Assembly: GCA_945917985.1 (NCBI GenBank)
Contig: CAMEIH010000014.1
Span: forward strand, 1 to 58,245
DNA: 58,245 nt
Reading direction: 5' to 3'
From: an uncultured Clostridium sp.
Lineage (GTDB): Bacteria > Bacillota > Clostridia > Lachnospirales > Lachnospiraceae
Both the position numbers and the translations under genes were made by a program. This document shows positions 25,990-35,434 of the stretch, piece by piece; positions within the stretch are counted from its first letter, which is position 1, and the number at the start of each line of letters is the position of its first letter. Below the pieces are notes generated by a model. That model had not been told where the DNA came from. It worked only from the letters and a program-made list of their open reading frames with translations, and did not search any database.

Positions 25990-26320
25990 TGCTTCTCCTT
26001 AAATTTTGTGATCAGGATATTCAGTGCCTAGCCGTGTACTTGGTCCCGTTATGGCAAAGAATGATCCTTCCGTTTCCGAGGTGTTTGTGCTCCGTCACGG
26101 TCTTGATGATGTAATCCACACCACAGTCTTTCCAGTCGAGAGAATCCACGTCCCATTGTATCGTATAATATCCGCAGTCCTTTGCCACATTCACCACTGT
26201 ATTGTCATAATTTCCATAGGGCGGCCTGAACAGAAACATCTCATAGCCTGTCAGGGTCTGCACCTTCTCATGAACCTTCATCAGTTCTTCCTTCTTCTCC
26301 GCGTCGGAAAGCTGACTCAT
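25990..26320 (-). pseudogene. Polysaccharide deacetylase middle remnant
   Basis: Starting at the HdeD stop, the minus strand encodes SQLSDAEKKEELMKVHEK, the catalytic-fold strings FLFRPPYGNYDN and WDVDSLDWKD, and ILCHNGTKYTA. It is over 90 percent identical by eye to the interrupted gene at 36254. It then frameshifts, but homology continues to about 25990 (ALDTLITK region). That last part overlaps what the 23868-23990 remnant contains, so the two remnants are not simply halves of one copy. Confidence 0.85.
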
Positions 26321-26874
26321 GGTTTTTGTTTGTGAATAATTTTAACGGATGTCAAAATAGTAACCAGATTCAAAACTCCTTCCGTAATCAGCGTCATTCC
26401 CAATAGCAGCATAACTATCTCAGTACTTTCTGTTGGACGTAAAACCAGCAGAAATCCAATAATACCCGTAATAATTGCTACAGCAAGGATCAACCACCAC
26501 ATACGAATACCAAATACTTTGGAATCAATCGAAATCTGTATTTTTAAAAGCGCATCAGCCAAAATGAAAATTCCTAAAAAAATACAAATGACATTCACCA
26601 TAATTTCAGACCGGAATATCAATATCACACCAAGCGCAATTAGCAAGATGCCAAATGCTAAATCATACTGAAATGCCAATCGATATACGTCTTTTGAGCA
26701 ATAGCCGATGATCTTCACAAAACCAAATAAAATCAGTAGCAGACCGCCGATTCGGCAAAGTAATAAAGCAGAAAAATTGGGAACAACAATCAGCACAATA
26801 CCCATCACACACAGCAGGACAGAAATAATGATATAACCAACCTTTGCGGTATGAATACAATTATTAGAGTTCAC
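26317..26874 (-). CDS. HdeD-family (DUF308) membrane protein
   Basis: The 185-residue protein has six hydrophobic segments in three repeats with the LLxIxFGxxxI/ADALLKI pattern of HdeD (acid-resistance membrane protein) relatives. HdeD in enterobacteria helps at low pH at high cell density; the function in Firmicutes is not known. A GTG at 26874 is chosen because AAGGAGG lies eight bases before it; an in-frame TTG 39 bases earlier lies upstream of that site. Its stop codon coincides exactly with the junction to the deacetylase remnant, so the C-terminus may be trimmed or fused by that recombination. Confidence 0.75.
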   Translation of the reverse strand: MNSNNCIHTAKVGYIIISVLLCVMGIVLIVVPNFSALLLCRIGGLLLILFGFVKIIGYCSKDVYRLAFQYDLAFGILLIALGVILIFRSEIMVNVICIFLGIFILADALLKIQISIDSKVFGIRMWWLILAVAIITGIIGFLLVLRPTESTEIVMLLLGMTLITEGVLNLVTILTSVKIIHKQKP

Positions 26875-26955
26875 ACCGAACACCTCCTTCTTATTGACTT
26901 TATATTGTTTCAATACCTCTTTTTATACTTATACTATAGCAAAAGGCAGGTATAT

Positions 26956-27021
26956 AAAAAACAGACAACATAACCCTCATGCCTGTTTTTTGGGCATAGA
27001 GACTTTTATTGTCTGTTTTTT
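26956..27021. repeat. Inverted repeat in the HdeD upstream region
   Basis: AAAAAACAGACAA (26956-26968) and TTGTCTGTTTTTT (27009-27021) are perfect 13-base inverted copies. Two further CTGTTTTT-like copies lie at about 26982 and 27041. They sit between hdeD and the next TetR gene and could be a regulator-binding array or a terminator for the tetR transcript. Confidence 0.45.
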
Positions 27022-27066
27022 GAGCAAAAGGCTGACATTATCTGTTTTTAATCACAAAGTCTGCTT

Positions 27067-27639
27067 TTACCTAAATTCTTCATTTTGTTTTTCGCATTGG
27101 GCAATCATATTTTCAAAATCACCCTGTCTCAATTCGCATATCCGATGAAAACGAGACTGAATATCTGCCTTCATTCCTTCTTCCAACCATCCGATGACGA
27201 GTCCAAAGCATACACATTTCAAATAGTCAATAATCAATTTCCGATCCTGTTCTGTCACAGTCCTTCCAATAAGAATACCATCCACATAAGTCGTAACTAC
27301 ATGTTCACATGTTCTCCACAAATGTTGCTCATAGTTTTCCCTATTGGTAGAACGGTAAATATGCCTTACAGCTTTCCGATTATCTAACGCAAAACTTATG
27401 ATTGCATTCAGGCAGTCCTCAATGGAATCAATAGTTGAATGCTCCCGAATGATTCTCTGCGCTTCCTCATCCACAATAGTTTCCAGCAACTGGGGTAAAT
27501 CTCGATAATAGTAATAAAAAGTATTTCTATTGACACCACAATCATCCACAATATCTCGAACAGTGATTTGGCTAAGGGGTCTCTCATTTAATAACTTTAC
27601 AAAAGAGTCCCTGATTGCTTTTTTGGTAAAATTGGCCAC
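27067..27639 (-). CDS. TetR-family regulator
   Basis: The 190-residue regulator has the helix-turn-helix LSQITVRDIVDDCGVNRNTF followed by YYYYRDLPQLLE (about 18-50) and a TetR_C_8-like ligand domain. Its GTG start follows GGAGAAGAG. It lies downstream of the flippase/radical-SAM pair and upstream of hdeD, all on one strand, so it may control one or both. An upstream 212-base gap contains a TATACT -10-like box on the minus strand but no clear operator. The ligand is unknown. Confidence 0.8.
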   Translation of the reverse strand: MANFTKKAIRDSFVKLLNERPLSQITVRDIVDDCGVNRNTFYYYYRDLPQLLETIVDEEAQRIIREHSTIDSIEDCLNAIISFALDNRKAVRHIYRSTNRENYEQHLWRTCEHVVTTYVDGILIGRTVTEQDRKLIIDYLKCVCFGLVIGWLEEGMKADIQSRFHRICELRQGDFENMIAQCEKQNEEFR

Positions 27640-27851
27640 AGTTCTCTTCTCCCTCTATTACTCTCTCCTTCATCTCTTGGGTGATTACCGAAGAAATGCC
27701 GCTGGTCATACTTGCAGTTTCTTGCGTTCAGTATAGCATCTTTTTTCTAATAATCGCAACGAAAATTGCACAGAAATCAAGCAATCAAGTCGAACAATTC
27801 CACGTATTGAAACATGGAGTGATCTATTTTCTAATTTGATACACTGAATAT

Positions 27852-28883
27852 TTAAGTTTGCAGGGTTTTACAATAACTTATCAGACATAAAATGCCACCG
27901 ATTATAAATGGTAGAATCCATGTAACAAACCGAAATACAAGGAGTGTTGGAACTATGATCCCTGGTTCTGCAAGGACACCGAAAAACAGCAAGTATACAA
28001 ATTCTAAAGAACCAATTCCAGAGGGCGCAGGAATTACACCTGCAAGCATATAAACAGCAGCCATTATGGCAGTGCATTCAACAAACCCCATATTACATTT
28101 TTCCTGTAATAAGTAAGCGGGAATACAATAAATGGCAGTCAGCTTAATAAGATTAAACAAAACAATCTGAATTAAAGCATACCTTTGACGTAAAAAGATA
28201 TGTCCTGATTCATTTAAAAGATACACCTGATTTTTTAATGAAACTGCTTTTTCTGTGAAAGAAGGGAATTTAACTGAAACTTTATCTATTATTCCAAGTA
28301 CAAAAGTCAATACATTATTTGATAAGGTAACTAAAAGCAGAAAAAGAACTATAACAGTGGTTATAATACAGCCTATTGCCAGAAAAACAGCATATTCCCG
28401 GCACAATGCTCTAGTATCAGAAAAACAATATAACAGAATAAATCCGATAATGCCAAGTATGGCAACACCAATTTTTTTCATCACAAACTGTAGAATGGAA
28501 ATGCCTGTTCCGACAGCAGGTTCAATTCCCTTTTTATGAAGATAATGGATTTCAGCAATTCCTGTGCCACTTCCGAAGGTAATCAGACGATAGAACTCAC
28601 AACGGTAAGCAGTAGCAATACCATATTTAAGCTGATACGTTGGAACAATGCCTGACGCCATTTTGTAGATGATGCTTCCTTCCATAATAAAAAAAAGAAC
28701 AGAAAGCAGGACGCTAACTGTAATGTTTGAGGGAGAGACCTCCGTGATTCCCTTCAGAATATCCAAAAGGGAATCACGATAGGTCAAAAGTGCAATCACA
28801 AACAGGAGTAGTATGGCTAAACTGCTTATGAGCCGCTTTAAGAAGCCATGTTTTAAGTTTTTACTTTTTCTTGTAGTTTTCAT
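27852..28883 (-). CDS. Lysylphosphatidylglycerol-synthase-type flippase-like membrane protein
   Basis: The 343-residue protein has about eight transmembrane helices and the family signature LAGVIPAPSGIGSLEFVYL (about 282-300) of LPG_synthase_TM/UPF0104 proteins. It lacks the C-terminal aminoacyl-transferase domain of MprF, so it should be a lipid flippase or a carrier for a lipid modified by a partner. The chosen ATG overlaps the end of the upstream radical-SAM gene by 23 bases, implying coupling; a longer in-frame extension lies wholly inside that gene. Its neighbour suggests the radical-SAM enzyme makes or modifies the lipid it moves (inference). Confidence 0.8.
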   Translation of the reverse strand: MKTTRKSKNLKHGFLKRLISSLAILLLFVIALLTYRDSLLDILKGITEVSPSNITVSVLLSVLFFIMEGSIIYKMASGIVPTYQLKYGIATAYRCEFYRLITFGSGTGIAEIHYLHKKGIEPAVGTGISILQFVMKKIGVAILGIIGFILLYCFSDTRALCREYAVFLAIGCIITTVIVLFLLLVTLSNNVLTFVLGIIDKVSVKFPSFTEKAVSLKNQVYLLNESGHIFLRQRYALIQIVLFNLIKLTAIYCIPAYLLQEKCNMGFVECTAIMAAVYMLAGVIPAPSGIGSLEFVYLLFFGVLAEPGIIVPTLLVFRFVTWILPFIIGGILCLISYCKTLQT

Positions 28884-30258
28884 AGCTGTGCTTTCTTTGG
28901 GGAGTTTCCTGCCAAAGCTTTTCTGCGCAGGGTGTCCATTTTTCTGCATATGCATAACATTTTTCACATAGATGGTGGACAGATTCAGGTGACTGTAAAT
29001 CGGTGGATTTTGCACCAGTTTCCATTACCATACGTTCCAAAATCTCAGGATTCTCCAACATAGGACAAGGGCGTAAGTGGTTATCATTAAAGGGCTGGTT
29101 ATCCCTGTAAGCCATAAACAAAGGTTGCTTTAGTATTTCAAGCAGAGTATGTGTTCTGATATTGGCACCTGAATAGTGTATGAATACACAGGGTTCAGCA
29201 TCTCCATTTGCATTGATATGGAAATAGTTTCTACCACCGGCAATACAGCCGCCTACAAATTCACCGTCATTCTGAAAATCCATGGTAAAGATGCCTTTAC
29301 CACTTGTCATATTCCTTATTTCACGGACTCTGCTGCGCATATATATCCTCTGCTCCATTGTGGGAAGCAGTTCTACAGCTGCATCATTTCCAACCGGCAT
29401 ATAATGGAAATATAATGCATAGCGGCAACCTTTTTCTATCATCAGGTCTACAAACTCATCGCATGTGATGACCTCAATATTTTTAGAGGTGTAACAGATG
29501 GAGGCACCGAATATAAGACCGTGCTTTTTCAACAATTCCATGGCATTCATAACCTTTTCAAAAACACCCGTTCCGCGACGTAAGTCGTTTACATCCTTAA
29601 AGCCTTCAAGACTGATTGCAAGATAAAGATTTCCTACTTTAACCATTTCCCGGCAGAAGTCCTCATCTACCAGCGTTCCATTGGTATAAGCCAAAAAAGC
29701 GCAGTCATTGTGCTTTTCACAGAGCTTTATCAGATCAGCTTTTCTTACAAGCGGTTCCCCGCCGGTAAACATATAGAAATAAATCCCAAGCTCTTTTCCC
29801 TGTGTGATAACGTTATCCATTTCCTCAAAGGTCAGATTTAGACGATTACCATATTCTGCCGCCCAACACCCTGTACAGTGCAGGTTACAAGCACTAGTAG
29901 GGTCCATCAGTATTAACCAAGGTACATTGCAGTTGTGTACTTCGCGCATTTTTCTGATTGTTCGGGTTCCATGAAAAAAAGCTTCAAATCCGAGATTTAA
30001 TGCAGAAGTTTTCAAAACATGTGGATCAATTTCCGATAAAACCTTATTAATGTAATGGTTTAAGGTTGTATCCTTATTACAGATCATGGACTTTGCCTTG
30101 TCGTAATCAACATCCAGTTTTTCATCGCTCATGTACTTCCGCATCAAATCCATAAGTCGTGACACTTCTTGCTCCCAATCTTTATCCTTGTTTTTTAGTG
30201 CAATATCAATTGCTTTAGTGAAAGCTGCTCTTCCTGCTACATGTGTCATATTGTTCAC
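28861..30258 (-). CDS. Radical SAM protein with C-terminal Cys-rich (SPASM-like) region
   Basis: The 465-residue protein has an N-terminal helical region of about 110 residues, then the radical-SAM CxxxCxxC (Cys124, Cys128, Cys131, in SACNLHCTGCWAAEYG), a GGEP motif (166-169) and an NGT strand. Further cysteines follow (GGCIAGGRN, EPCVF, RPCPM, HLCEKCYAYAEKWTPC) that may hold auxiliary Fe-S clusters. GTG start with AGGAGG eight bases upstream. It is translationally coupled to the flippase-like gene. No precursor peptide is seen nearby, so the substrate may be a lipid or small molecule. The reaction is unknown. Confidence 0.8.
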   Translation of the reverse strand: MNNMTHVAGRAAFTKAIDIALKNKDKDWEQEVSRLMDLMRKYMSDEKLDVDYDKAKSMICNKDTTLNHYINKVLSEIDPHVLKTSALNLGFEAFFHGTRTIRKMREVHNCNVPWLILMDPTSACNLHCTGCWAAEYGNRLNLTFEEMDNVITQGKELGIYFYMFTGGEPLVRKADLIKLCEKHNDCAFLAYTNGTLVDEDFCREMVKVGNLYLAISLEGFKDVNDLRRGTGVFEKVMNAMELLKKHGLIFGASICYTSKNIEVITCDEFVDLMIEKGCRYALYFHYMPVGNDAAVELLPTMEQRIYMRSRVREIRNMTSGKGIFTMDFQNDGEFVGGCIAGGRNYFHINANGDAEPCVFIHYSGANIRTHTLLEILKQPLFMAYRDNQPFNDNHLRPCPMLENPEILERMVMETGAKSTDLQSPESVHHLCEKCYAYAEKWTPCAEKLWQETPQRKHSYENYKKK

Positions 30259-30436
30259 TCTATTTTCCTCCTATGTATAAAAATATGCCATTTACTGAAT
30301 TATTGTATGGGTTCAGTATATAAAAAGAGACGTAAAATAGATACAGACGAAAAAAGAGCATTGTCCAAAAATTAGGCAATCCCTTGAAATTGTCTGAAAT
30401 CAGCTTATTACAAATCAGTTCATAAAGATCACCATA

Positions 30437-30469
30437 AAAGGTGCTATTCTTCTTCAGAACAGCACCTTT
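30437..30469 (-). terminator. Terminator of the MMPL/lipoprotein operon
   Basis: AAAGGTGCT (30437-30445) pairs with AGCACCTTT (30461-30469), with inner complementarity, 20 bases past the lipoprotein stop. The T tract on the minus strand is weak. Confidence 0.65.
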
Positions 30470-30488
30470 GTTTGATTGTTATTTTTAC

Positions 30489-33113
30489 CTAATTAACAGC
30501 CTCTGTTTTTATAATGAATTTCACACTTCCATCCATTCCTTCCGGAAGGCTGGTAAAGGTATTGTAATCCTTTCCAGAGTCAGCAACTGCCTTTAATCTA
30601 TCAACCACATCCTGCACATCATCACCGAAAAGCTCTGTCAACTTGCTGATACCCTCTTCATCAAATTCAAACATTCCTTCCAACAGTTCAAGGGCACCTT
30701 CATCCAAAGTTCCCACTCCGTCATCCAGTGTAACAACACCATCTTTTAAAGTCGCAATACCTTCCTTTAATTCTGCAGCGCCATCATTCAACGTATTTGT
30801 TCCTGCCACGAGCTGACCGGTTCCATCCTTCAGTTCACTGGTTCCACTCTTTAAAGTTGTAGCACCATCTTTTAAGCCTTCAGCCCCACTTGACAATTCT
30901 CCTGCTCCACTGTCTAAGGAATCAATTCCACTCTTTAACTCCCCTACACCACTATTTAATTCTTTAGCTCCATTCAATGCGCTCTGGGTTCCTGACGCCA
31001 GATCTCCTGCCCCTTTTACAAGTGCAGCCATACTTTGGGTACTGGTCTCACTATTTAATGTACCCGAAATTTCTGTCAGCATCGCCTGCAATGTAATTCC
31101 GTAAGTAACAGTCTGTGTCCACAGTGCTGAATTATCTGCTTGGGTCGATATATCTGTTACAGCTATTGCATCATCTAAGGCTGCTACCTGCATACTGTAA
31201 GCTGTCACTTCTGCCTGATATGCGGAAACCTCCTGCAAAGCACTCTGATAGGCCTCTGCTTTCTGCTGAAGGACATCTGTATCCAGAGACTGAACCTGAA
31301 TAGTACCTGTCTCGACTATCTCCTTTTCCACATCCACAGTTCCAGTTACTGTCTGAACAGATACGTCACTGCTCTCCTCCTCCACTTCCTCCTGGGTTTC
31401 CTCATCCACAGATATAATCTTGGTGGTATTATAAACAGGTGCCTCCACTTCTACCTCCCTGCTTTCTGTCTCTGTATAAGTATTAGTTACAACCTCTACT
31501 TCCTGTGTATCTGCCTGGCATGCTGCAAGCAGATCAGCTTGGGCAGTCTGAGCTTTATTCTGGGCGGCCTCTAAATTTGACTGGGCTGACTCCAGATTGG
31601 TCTGTGCGGCCATCTTTTGTTGCTGGAGACTTTCCAATACCTGTGTCTGAATATAATTATACTGTTCGTCACTAAAATTGCTTAAAGTTTTAATATTCTG
31701 ATTTAATAAAGTGGAAAGTTGAAGTAAAGTAGGCGTACCTCCTGGTTGTGTTGCTGCATCTGTCGTTCCTATATAACCTTTTAAATTATTCATCTGACCT
31801 GCTACCTGCTGTACTCCGGCACTAACCTGACCTGCGCCATCGTTAAGTTGCTCTACACCAGCTACAAGACTCCCTGTACCATCTAATAACTTCTGTCCTC
31901 CGCTTTGCAGCTGGTCTGCTCCATCCTTTAGCTTGGAAGCACCATCTTCCAATGAAACGGTTCCGTTATAAAGAGCCAATGCTCCATCATCAAGCTGAAT
32001 AGCTCCATTATTAAGAAGTCCTGATTTTTCGTACAGTTCCTGTGTACCGTCTTTCAATTCTGCAGCGCCATCATCCAGTTTTTCTGTACCATCCAGCAAC
32101 TCTTCCGTGCCTTCTTTAAGCTGACCGCTTCCATCCTTTAACTGTGTTGTACCGTCCTTTAACTGATCTGTAGCATCCCTCAATTCATCCATAGATTCTG
32201 TCAGGGATGATAAATCAATGGAATCTGCCAATTCAATATCAGAAAGGATATCGCTCATAGCAACTGTCATTGTCATATCCAATTTGAAATCCGTTGCATC
32301 TGCGGTCACCTCGATATAATCTGGTATCTCTATCTCATCAATCTTTTCACTTGCTTCTTCATCAGAAACCTTATCTTTCAAATTCTCAAAATCGATACTT
32401 TCCTTAAGTCCGGGAAAAGCCAGCCCTACCACAATACTGTTTTCTCCCTCCGACATCAGTCTTGCATTGGTTACCTCAATATTAGAGAAAATGTCCTGTG
32501 GAAGAACCATCCCAGAGATCATTACAAAAGGAACCTTAATTTCTTCCTCCTTATCACCAATCATAACTGTTCTTGTTTCTTTATTTTCATAGTCCATACG
32601 GATGGTCACTCTGCCACTTTTCCCCGCAAGCTCTTCCGGCGATATTTCTTTTCCATTTAATTTATAGGAAACCTTAACCTCTACAGGCACCTCTTTTTCA
32701 GAATTGCCACGATAATAAATATCTGCTCCCTGTGCCTGCCAGATGATATTTCCATCTGCATCCGTTTCAAAAGTTTCATATCCTTTTACATTTTCAATAT
32801 CTGTCAAGTCAGAGATATCCATTAAGCTGTTTCCACCTTCGCTGTTCTTTAGCCAATCACTGACTATAACCTGATTAACTGTACCGCTTGCATCTGCAAG
32901 TACATAGACTGTTTCCTCTTTTCCTGCCTCGCTGCTGTGCGAAGCACTTACCTGCCCGTTTAATATCTCAGTTAACGCCTCTTCCTGATTTTCCAATGTG
33001 ATTACAGAAACAGCACCCTCATCAGCGTTTCCTTTTCCACATCCTATAAGACTGAAAACCAACACAGCAGTTAGCCCCAAACATATTACCTTTATCATTT
33101 TTTTCTTTCTCAT
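30489..33113 (-). CDS. Lipoprotein with Leu-x-Asp-Gly repeats, RND partner
   Basis: The 874-residue protein starts with a signal peptide and lipobox LIGC (Cys25). After a beta-rich region it carries two blocks of about 7-residue repeats of the form L-x-D-G-x-x-x (about 315-430 and 715-820: for example QLKDGTTQLKDGSGQLKEG) around a coiled-coil middle rich in Gln/Ala. The same X-heptad repeats occur in YhgE/Pip and MmpL-associated proteins, where they are thought to form an extended extracytoplasmic rod. It overlaps the RND gene by the ATGA arrangement, so the two are translated together. The likely role is a periplasm-like extension or adaptor of that pump. Confidence 0.7.
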   Translation of the reverse strand: MRKKKMIKVICLGLTAVLVFSLIGCGKGNADEGAVSVITLENQEEALTEILNGQVSASHSSEAGKEETVYVLADASGTVNQVIVSDWLKNSEGGNSLMDISDLTDIENVKGYETFETDADGNIIWQAQGADIYYRGNSEKEVPVEVKVSYKLNGKEISPEELAGKSGRVTIRMDYENKETRTVMIGDKEEEIKVPFVMISGMVLPQDIFSNIEVTNARLMSEGENSIVVGLAFPGLKESIDFENLKDKVSDEEASEKIDEIEIPDYIEVTADATDFKLDMTMTVAMSDILSDIELADSIDLSSLTESMDELRDATDQLKDGTTQLKDGSGQLKEGTEELLDGTEKLDDGAAELKDGTQELYEKSGLLNNGAIQLDDGALALYNGTVSLEDGASKLKDGADQLQSGGQKLLDGTGSLVAGVEQLNDGAGQVSAGVQQVAGQMNNLKGYIGTTDAATQPGGTPTLLQLSTLLNQNIKTLSNFSDEQYNYIQTQVLESLQQQKMAAQTNLESAQSNLEAAQNKAQTAQADLLAACQADTQEVEVVTNTYTETESREVEVEAPVYNTTKIISVDEETQEEVEEESSDVSVQTVTGTVDVEKEIVETGTIQVQSLDTDVLQQKAEAYQSALQEVSAYQAEVTAYSMQVAALDDAIAVTDISTQADNSALWTQTVTYGITLQAMLTEISGTLNSETSTQSMAALVKGAGDLASGTQSALNGAKELNSGVGELKSGIDSLDSGAGELSSGAEGLKDGATTLKSGTSELKDGTGQLVAGTNTLNDGAAELKEGIATLKDGVVTLDDGVGTLDEGALELLEGMFEFDEEGISKLTELFGDDVQDVVDRLKAVADSGKDYNTFTSLPEGMDGSVKFIIKTEAVN

Positions 33114-35206
33114 AACGAAACTGCCTCCTGTTCTATATGATTATTTTTCTTCTTATCTTTTAAACTGCTCTTCATGATTAACTTATCAAAAATCATAAAC
33201 ATGGAGGGCAGAATACATATTACAGACACCATACTGATTAGTGCTCCTCTTGCCATCAAAGTACATAGTGAACTGATCATATCAATATTGGAATATAATC
33301 CTACTCCAAAGGTTGCCGCAAAAAATGACAGCGCACTGACCACGATTGACTTTACACTGGTCTGACAGGCAATCGTCACAGCCTCCCGCTTATCCATTCC
33401 TGCATAGCGCTCTTTTCTGTATCTGGTAGTCATAAGAATCGCATAATCCACTGTAGCACCAAGTTGAATAGTTCCGATTACCACAGATGCAATGAATGGA
33501 ATGGACGTCTTAGTATAATAAGGAATTCCCATATTTACAAAAATAGCCATTTCAATAACCGCTACCAGAATAACCGGCAATGAAACTGACTTAAATACCA
33601 ACAAAATAATCACAAAAATAACCCCTATGGAAACGATGCTGACGGTCTTAAAATCTTTATCTGTAATCTCAATCAAATCTTTGGTGCATGGTGCCTCTCC
33701 TACCAGCATCCCCGCTTTATCATAAGATTTACAGATAGCACTTATACTCTCACATTGTCTGTTTACCTCATCGGAGGCCACTTTATATTGAGAACCAATA
33801 AGTAAAAGCTGCCAGTTATCATTCATCAGCGCTTCTGTCATATCCGATGGGATCAATTCATCAGGTAAAGCAGAGCCTTTTATGGAATTTAACCCAAGTA
33901 CCCAGTTAACGCCATCCACCTTTTTCATTTCTTCTGCCATATGCTTTACATCCTTGGAAGGAAGGTCTGCGGAAAGCAAAAGCATATGGGTTGCATTCAT
34001 ATCAAAATTTTCATTCAGTTTATCATTGGCCACGATACTGGGCAGATCCTTTGGAAGTGTCTCATCCAGGTTATAGTAAACCTCTGTATTGTTATAGCCA
34101 TATATGGCAGGAAATAAAATCAGCACAAACAATGCAATAAAAATTTTGTAATGCTTTACTACAAAATCTCCCACTCCTTTCATTTCCGGCAGGAGCGCTT
34201 TATGCTTTGTTTTCTCTAACGCTTTATCAAAAACAAGTATCATGGATGGAAGAATTGTCACACAGCCGATTACTCCAAACACAACTCCTTTTGCCATCAC
34301 TATCCCAAGATCCATTCCTAGCGTAAAACTCATAAAGCACAGTGCAATAAAACCAGCCACAGTCGTCATGGAACTGCTCACCACAGAAGTAATGGTTTCT
34401 GAAATTGCCCTTGCCATTGCTTCCTTTTTATCGGGCACTGCGCCCTGCTGCTCCTGATAGCTGTGCCATAGAAAAATGGAGTAATCCATGGTAACTCCCA
34501 ACTGCAGCACTGCACTTAATGCTTTCGTGATATAAGAAATTTCTCCTAAGAAAATATTGCTTCCCAGATTATAAACAATTGCCATTCCTATACTCAAAAG
34601 AAAGAGAAACGGGATCAGGAATGAATCCATAGCAACGGAGAGTACCATACACGACAGTAAAACTGCAATGCATACATAAATCGGTGCTTCCTTTTCTGAA
34701 AGATCCTTTGTATCTGTTACCACCGCTGACATTCCACTTAAAAAACAGTCCTTGTCTGCAATTTTTCTTATGTTTTTTATTGCTTCCATGGTGCCATCCG
34801 CAGATGTAGTTTCATCAAAAATGATGATCATCATTGTCGCCTCTCCGCTGTTAAATGCCTTATATAATTCATCAGGAAGCATTTCCATCGGAATTGTAAG
34901 ATCCATTACCGAGTCATACCAAAGCACCTTTTCAACATGATCTACCTGCCCAATTTTCTGACAAATCTCTGATACATCTTTTGGTTCCATTCCTTCCACT
35001 ATAAACATGGAAAAGGCACCGGTCCCAAACTCATCGACCAATATGTCCTGCCCTACCATAGTTTCGATATCCTTCGGCAGATAAGAAAGAATATCATAGT
35101 TTACTCTGGTATTTACATATCCCAAAAATGACGGAATAAGAAGCACCAGGCTCAGAATCAAAATCGGGATTCTAAGCTGAACCACCTTTGTTCCAAATTT
35201 TTTCAT
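33110..35206 (-). CDS. MMPL/RND-family (HAE3) transporter
   Basis: The 698-residue protein has twelve helices in two repeats: a helix at 12-30, an extracellular domain, five helices (about 175-330), then a second copy with a helix at about 355, domain and five helices (about 520-670). Intramembrane strings TMDYSIFLWHSYQEQ (about 241) and ATVDYAILMTTRYRKER (about 584) carry the Asp-Tyr of MMPL proton relays. Such pumps in Firmicutes move lipids, surfactants or drugs. It is the first gene of an operon with the repeat lipoprotein and is divergent from a TetR gene, with two palindromic operators between. Confidence 0.88.
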   Translation of the reverse strand: MKKFGTKVVQLRIPILILSLVLLIPSFLGYVNTRVNYDILSYLPKDIETMVGQDILVDEFGTGAFSMFIVEGMEPKDVSEICQKIGQVDHVEKVLWYDSVMDLTIPMEMLPDELYKAFNSGEATMMIIIFDETTSADGTMEAIKNIRKIADKDCFLSGMSAVVTDTKDLSEKEAPIYVCIAVLLSCMVLSVAMDSFLIPFLFLLSIGMAIVYNLGSNIFLGEISYITKALSAVLQLGVTMDYSIFLWHSYQEQQGAVPDKKEAMARAISETITSVVSSSMTTVAGFIALCFMSFTLGMDLGIVMAKGVVFGVIGCVTILPSMILVFDKALEKTKHKALLPEMKGVGDFVVKHYKIFIALFVLILFPAIYGYNNTEVYYNLDETLPKDLPSIVANDKLNENFDMNATHMLLLSADLPSKDVKHMAEEMKKVDGVNWVLGLNSIKGSALPDELIPSDMTEALMNDNWQLLLIGSQYKVASDEVNRQCESISAICKSYDKAGMLVGEAPCTKDLIEITDKDFKTVSIVSIGVIFVIILLVFKSVSLPVILVAVIEMAIFVNMGIPYYTKTSIPFIASVVIGTIQLGATVDYAILMTTRYRKERYAGMDKREAVTIACQTSVKSIVVSALSFFAATFGVGLYSNIDMISSLCTLMARGALISMVSVICILPSMFMIFDKLIMKSSLKDKKKNNHIEQEAVSL

Positions 35207-35280
35207 AATAGATTGCCATTCTCCTTTCCTGTCTCAAACTGCCATTATTATGCTATATAATATGCACCTCACTGCAAATA

Positions 35281-35336
35281 TGACCATTGGTCATTTTTTG
35301 CAAACAATGTTATATCACAATAATGACCAATGGTCA
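35281..35336. promoter_or_regulatory. Twin TetR operators TGACCAWTGGTCA
   Basis: Two 13-base palindromes, TGACCATTGGTCA (35281-35293) and TGACCAATGGTCA (35324-35336), have centres 43 bases apart (about four helical turns) in the space between the divergent RND and TetR genes. Position and symmetry strongly suggest the binding sites of that TetR protein, repressing both directions. Confidence 0.75.
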
Positions 35337-35434
35337 ATATTTAAAATATTAAAAAATAATAAACTCAAAAATCATTGATTTTTCAGCATCTTGTCCTATA
35401 ATTAAAAATATATTTTTTCACTGGAGAAAGATGG

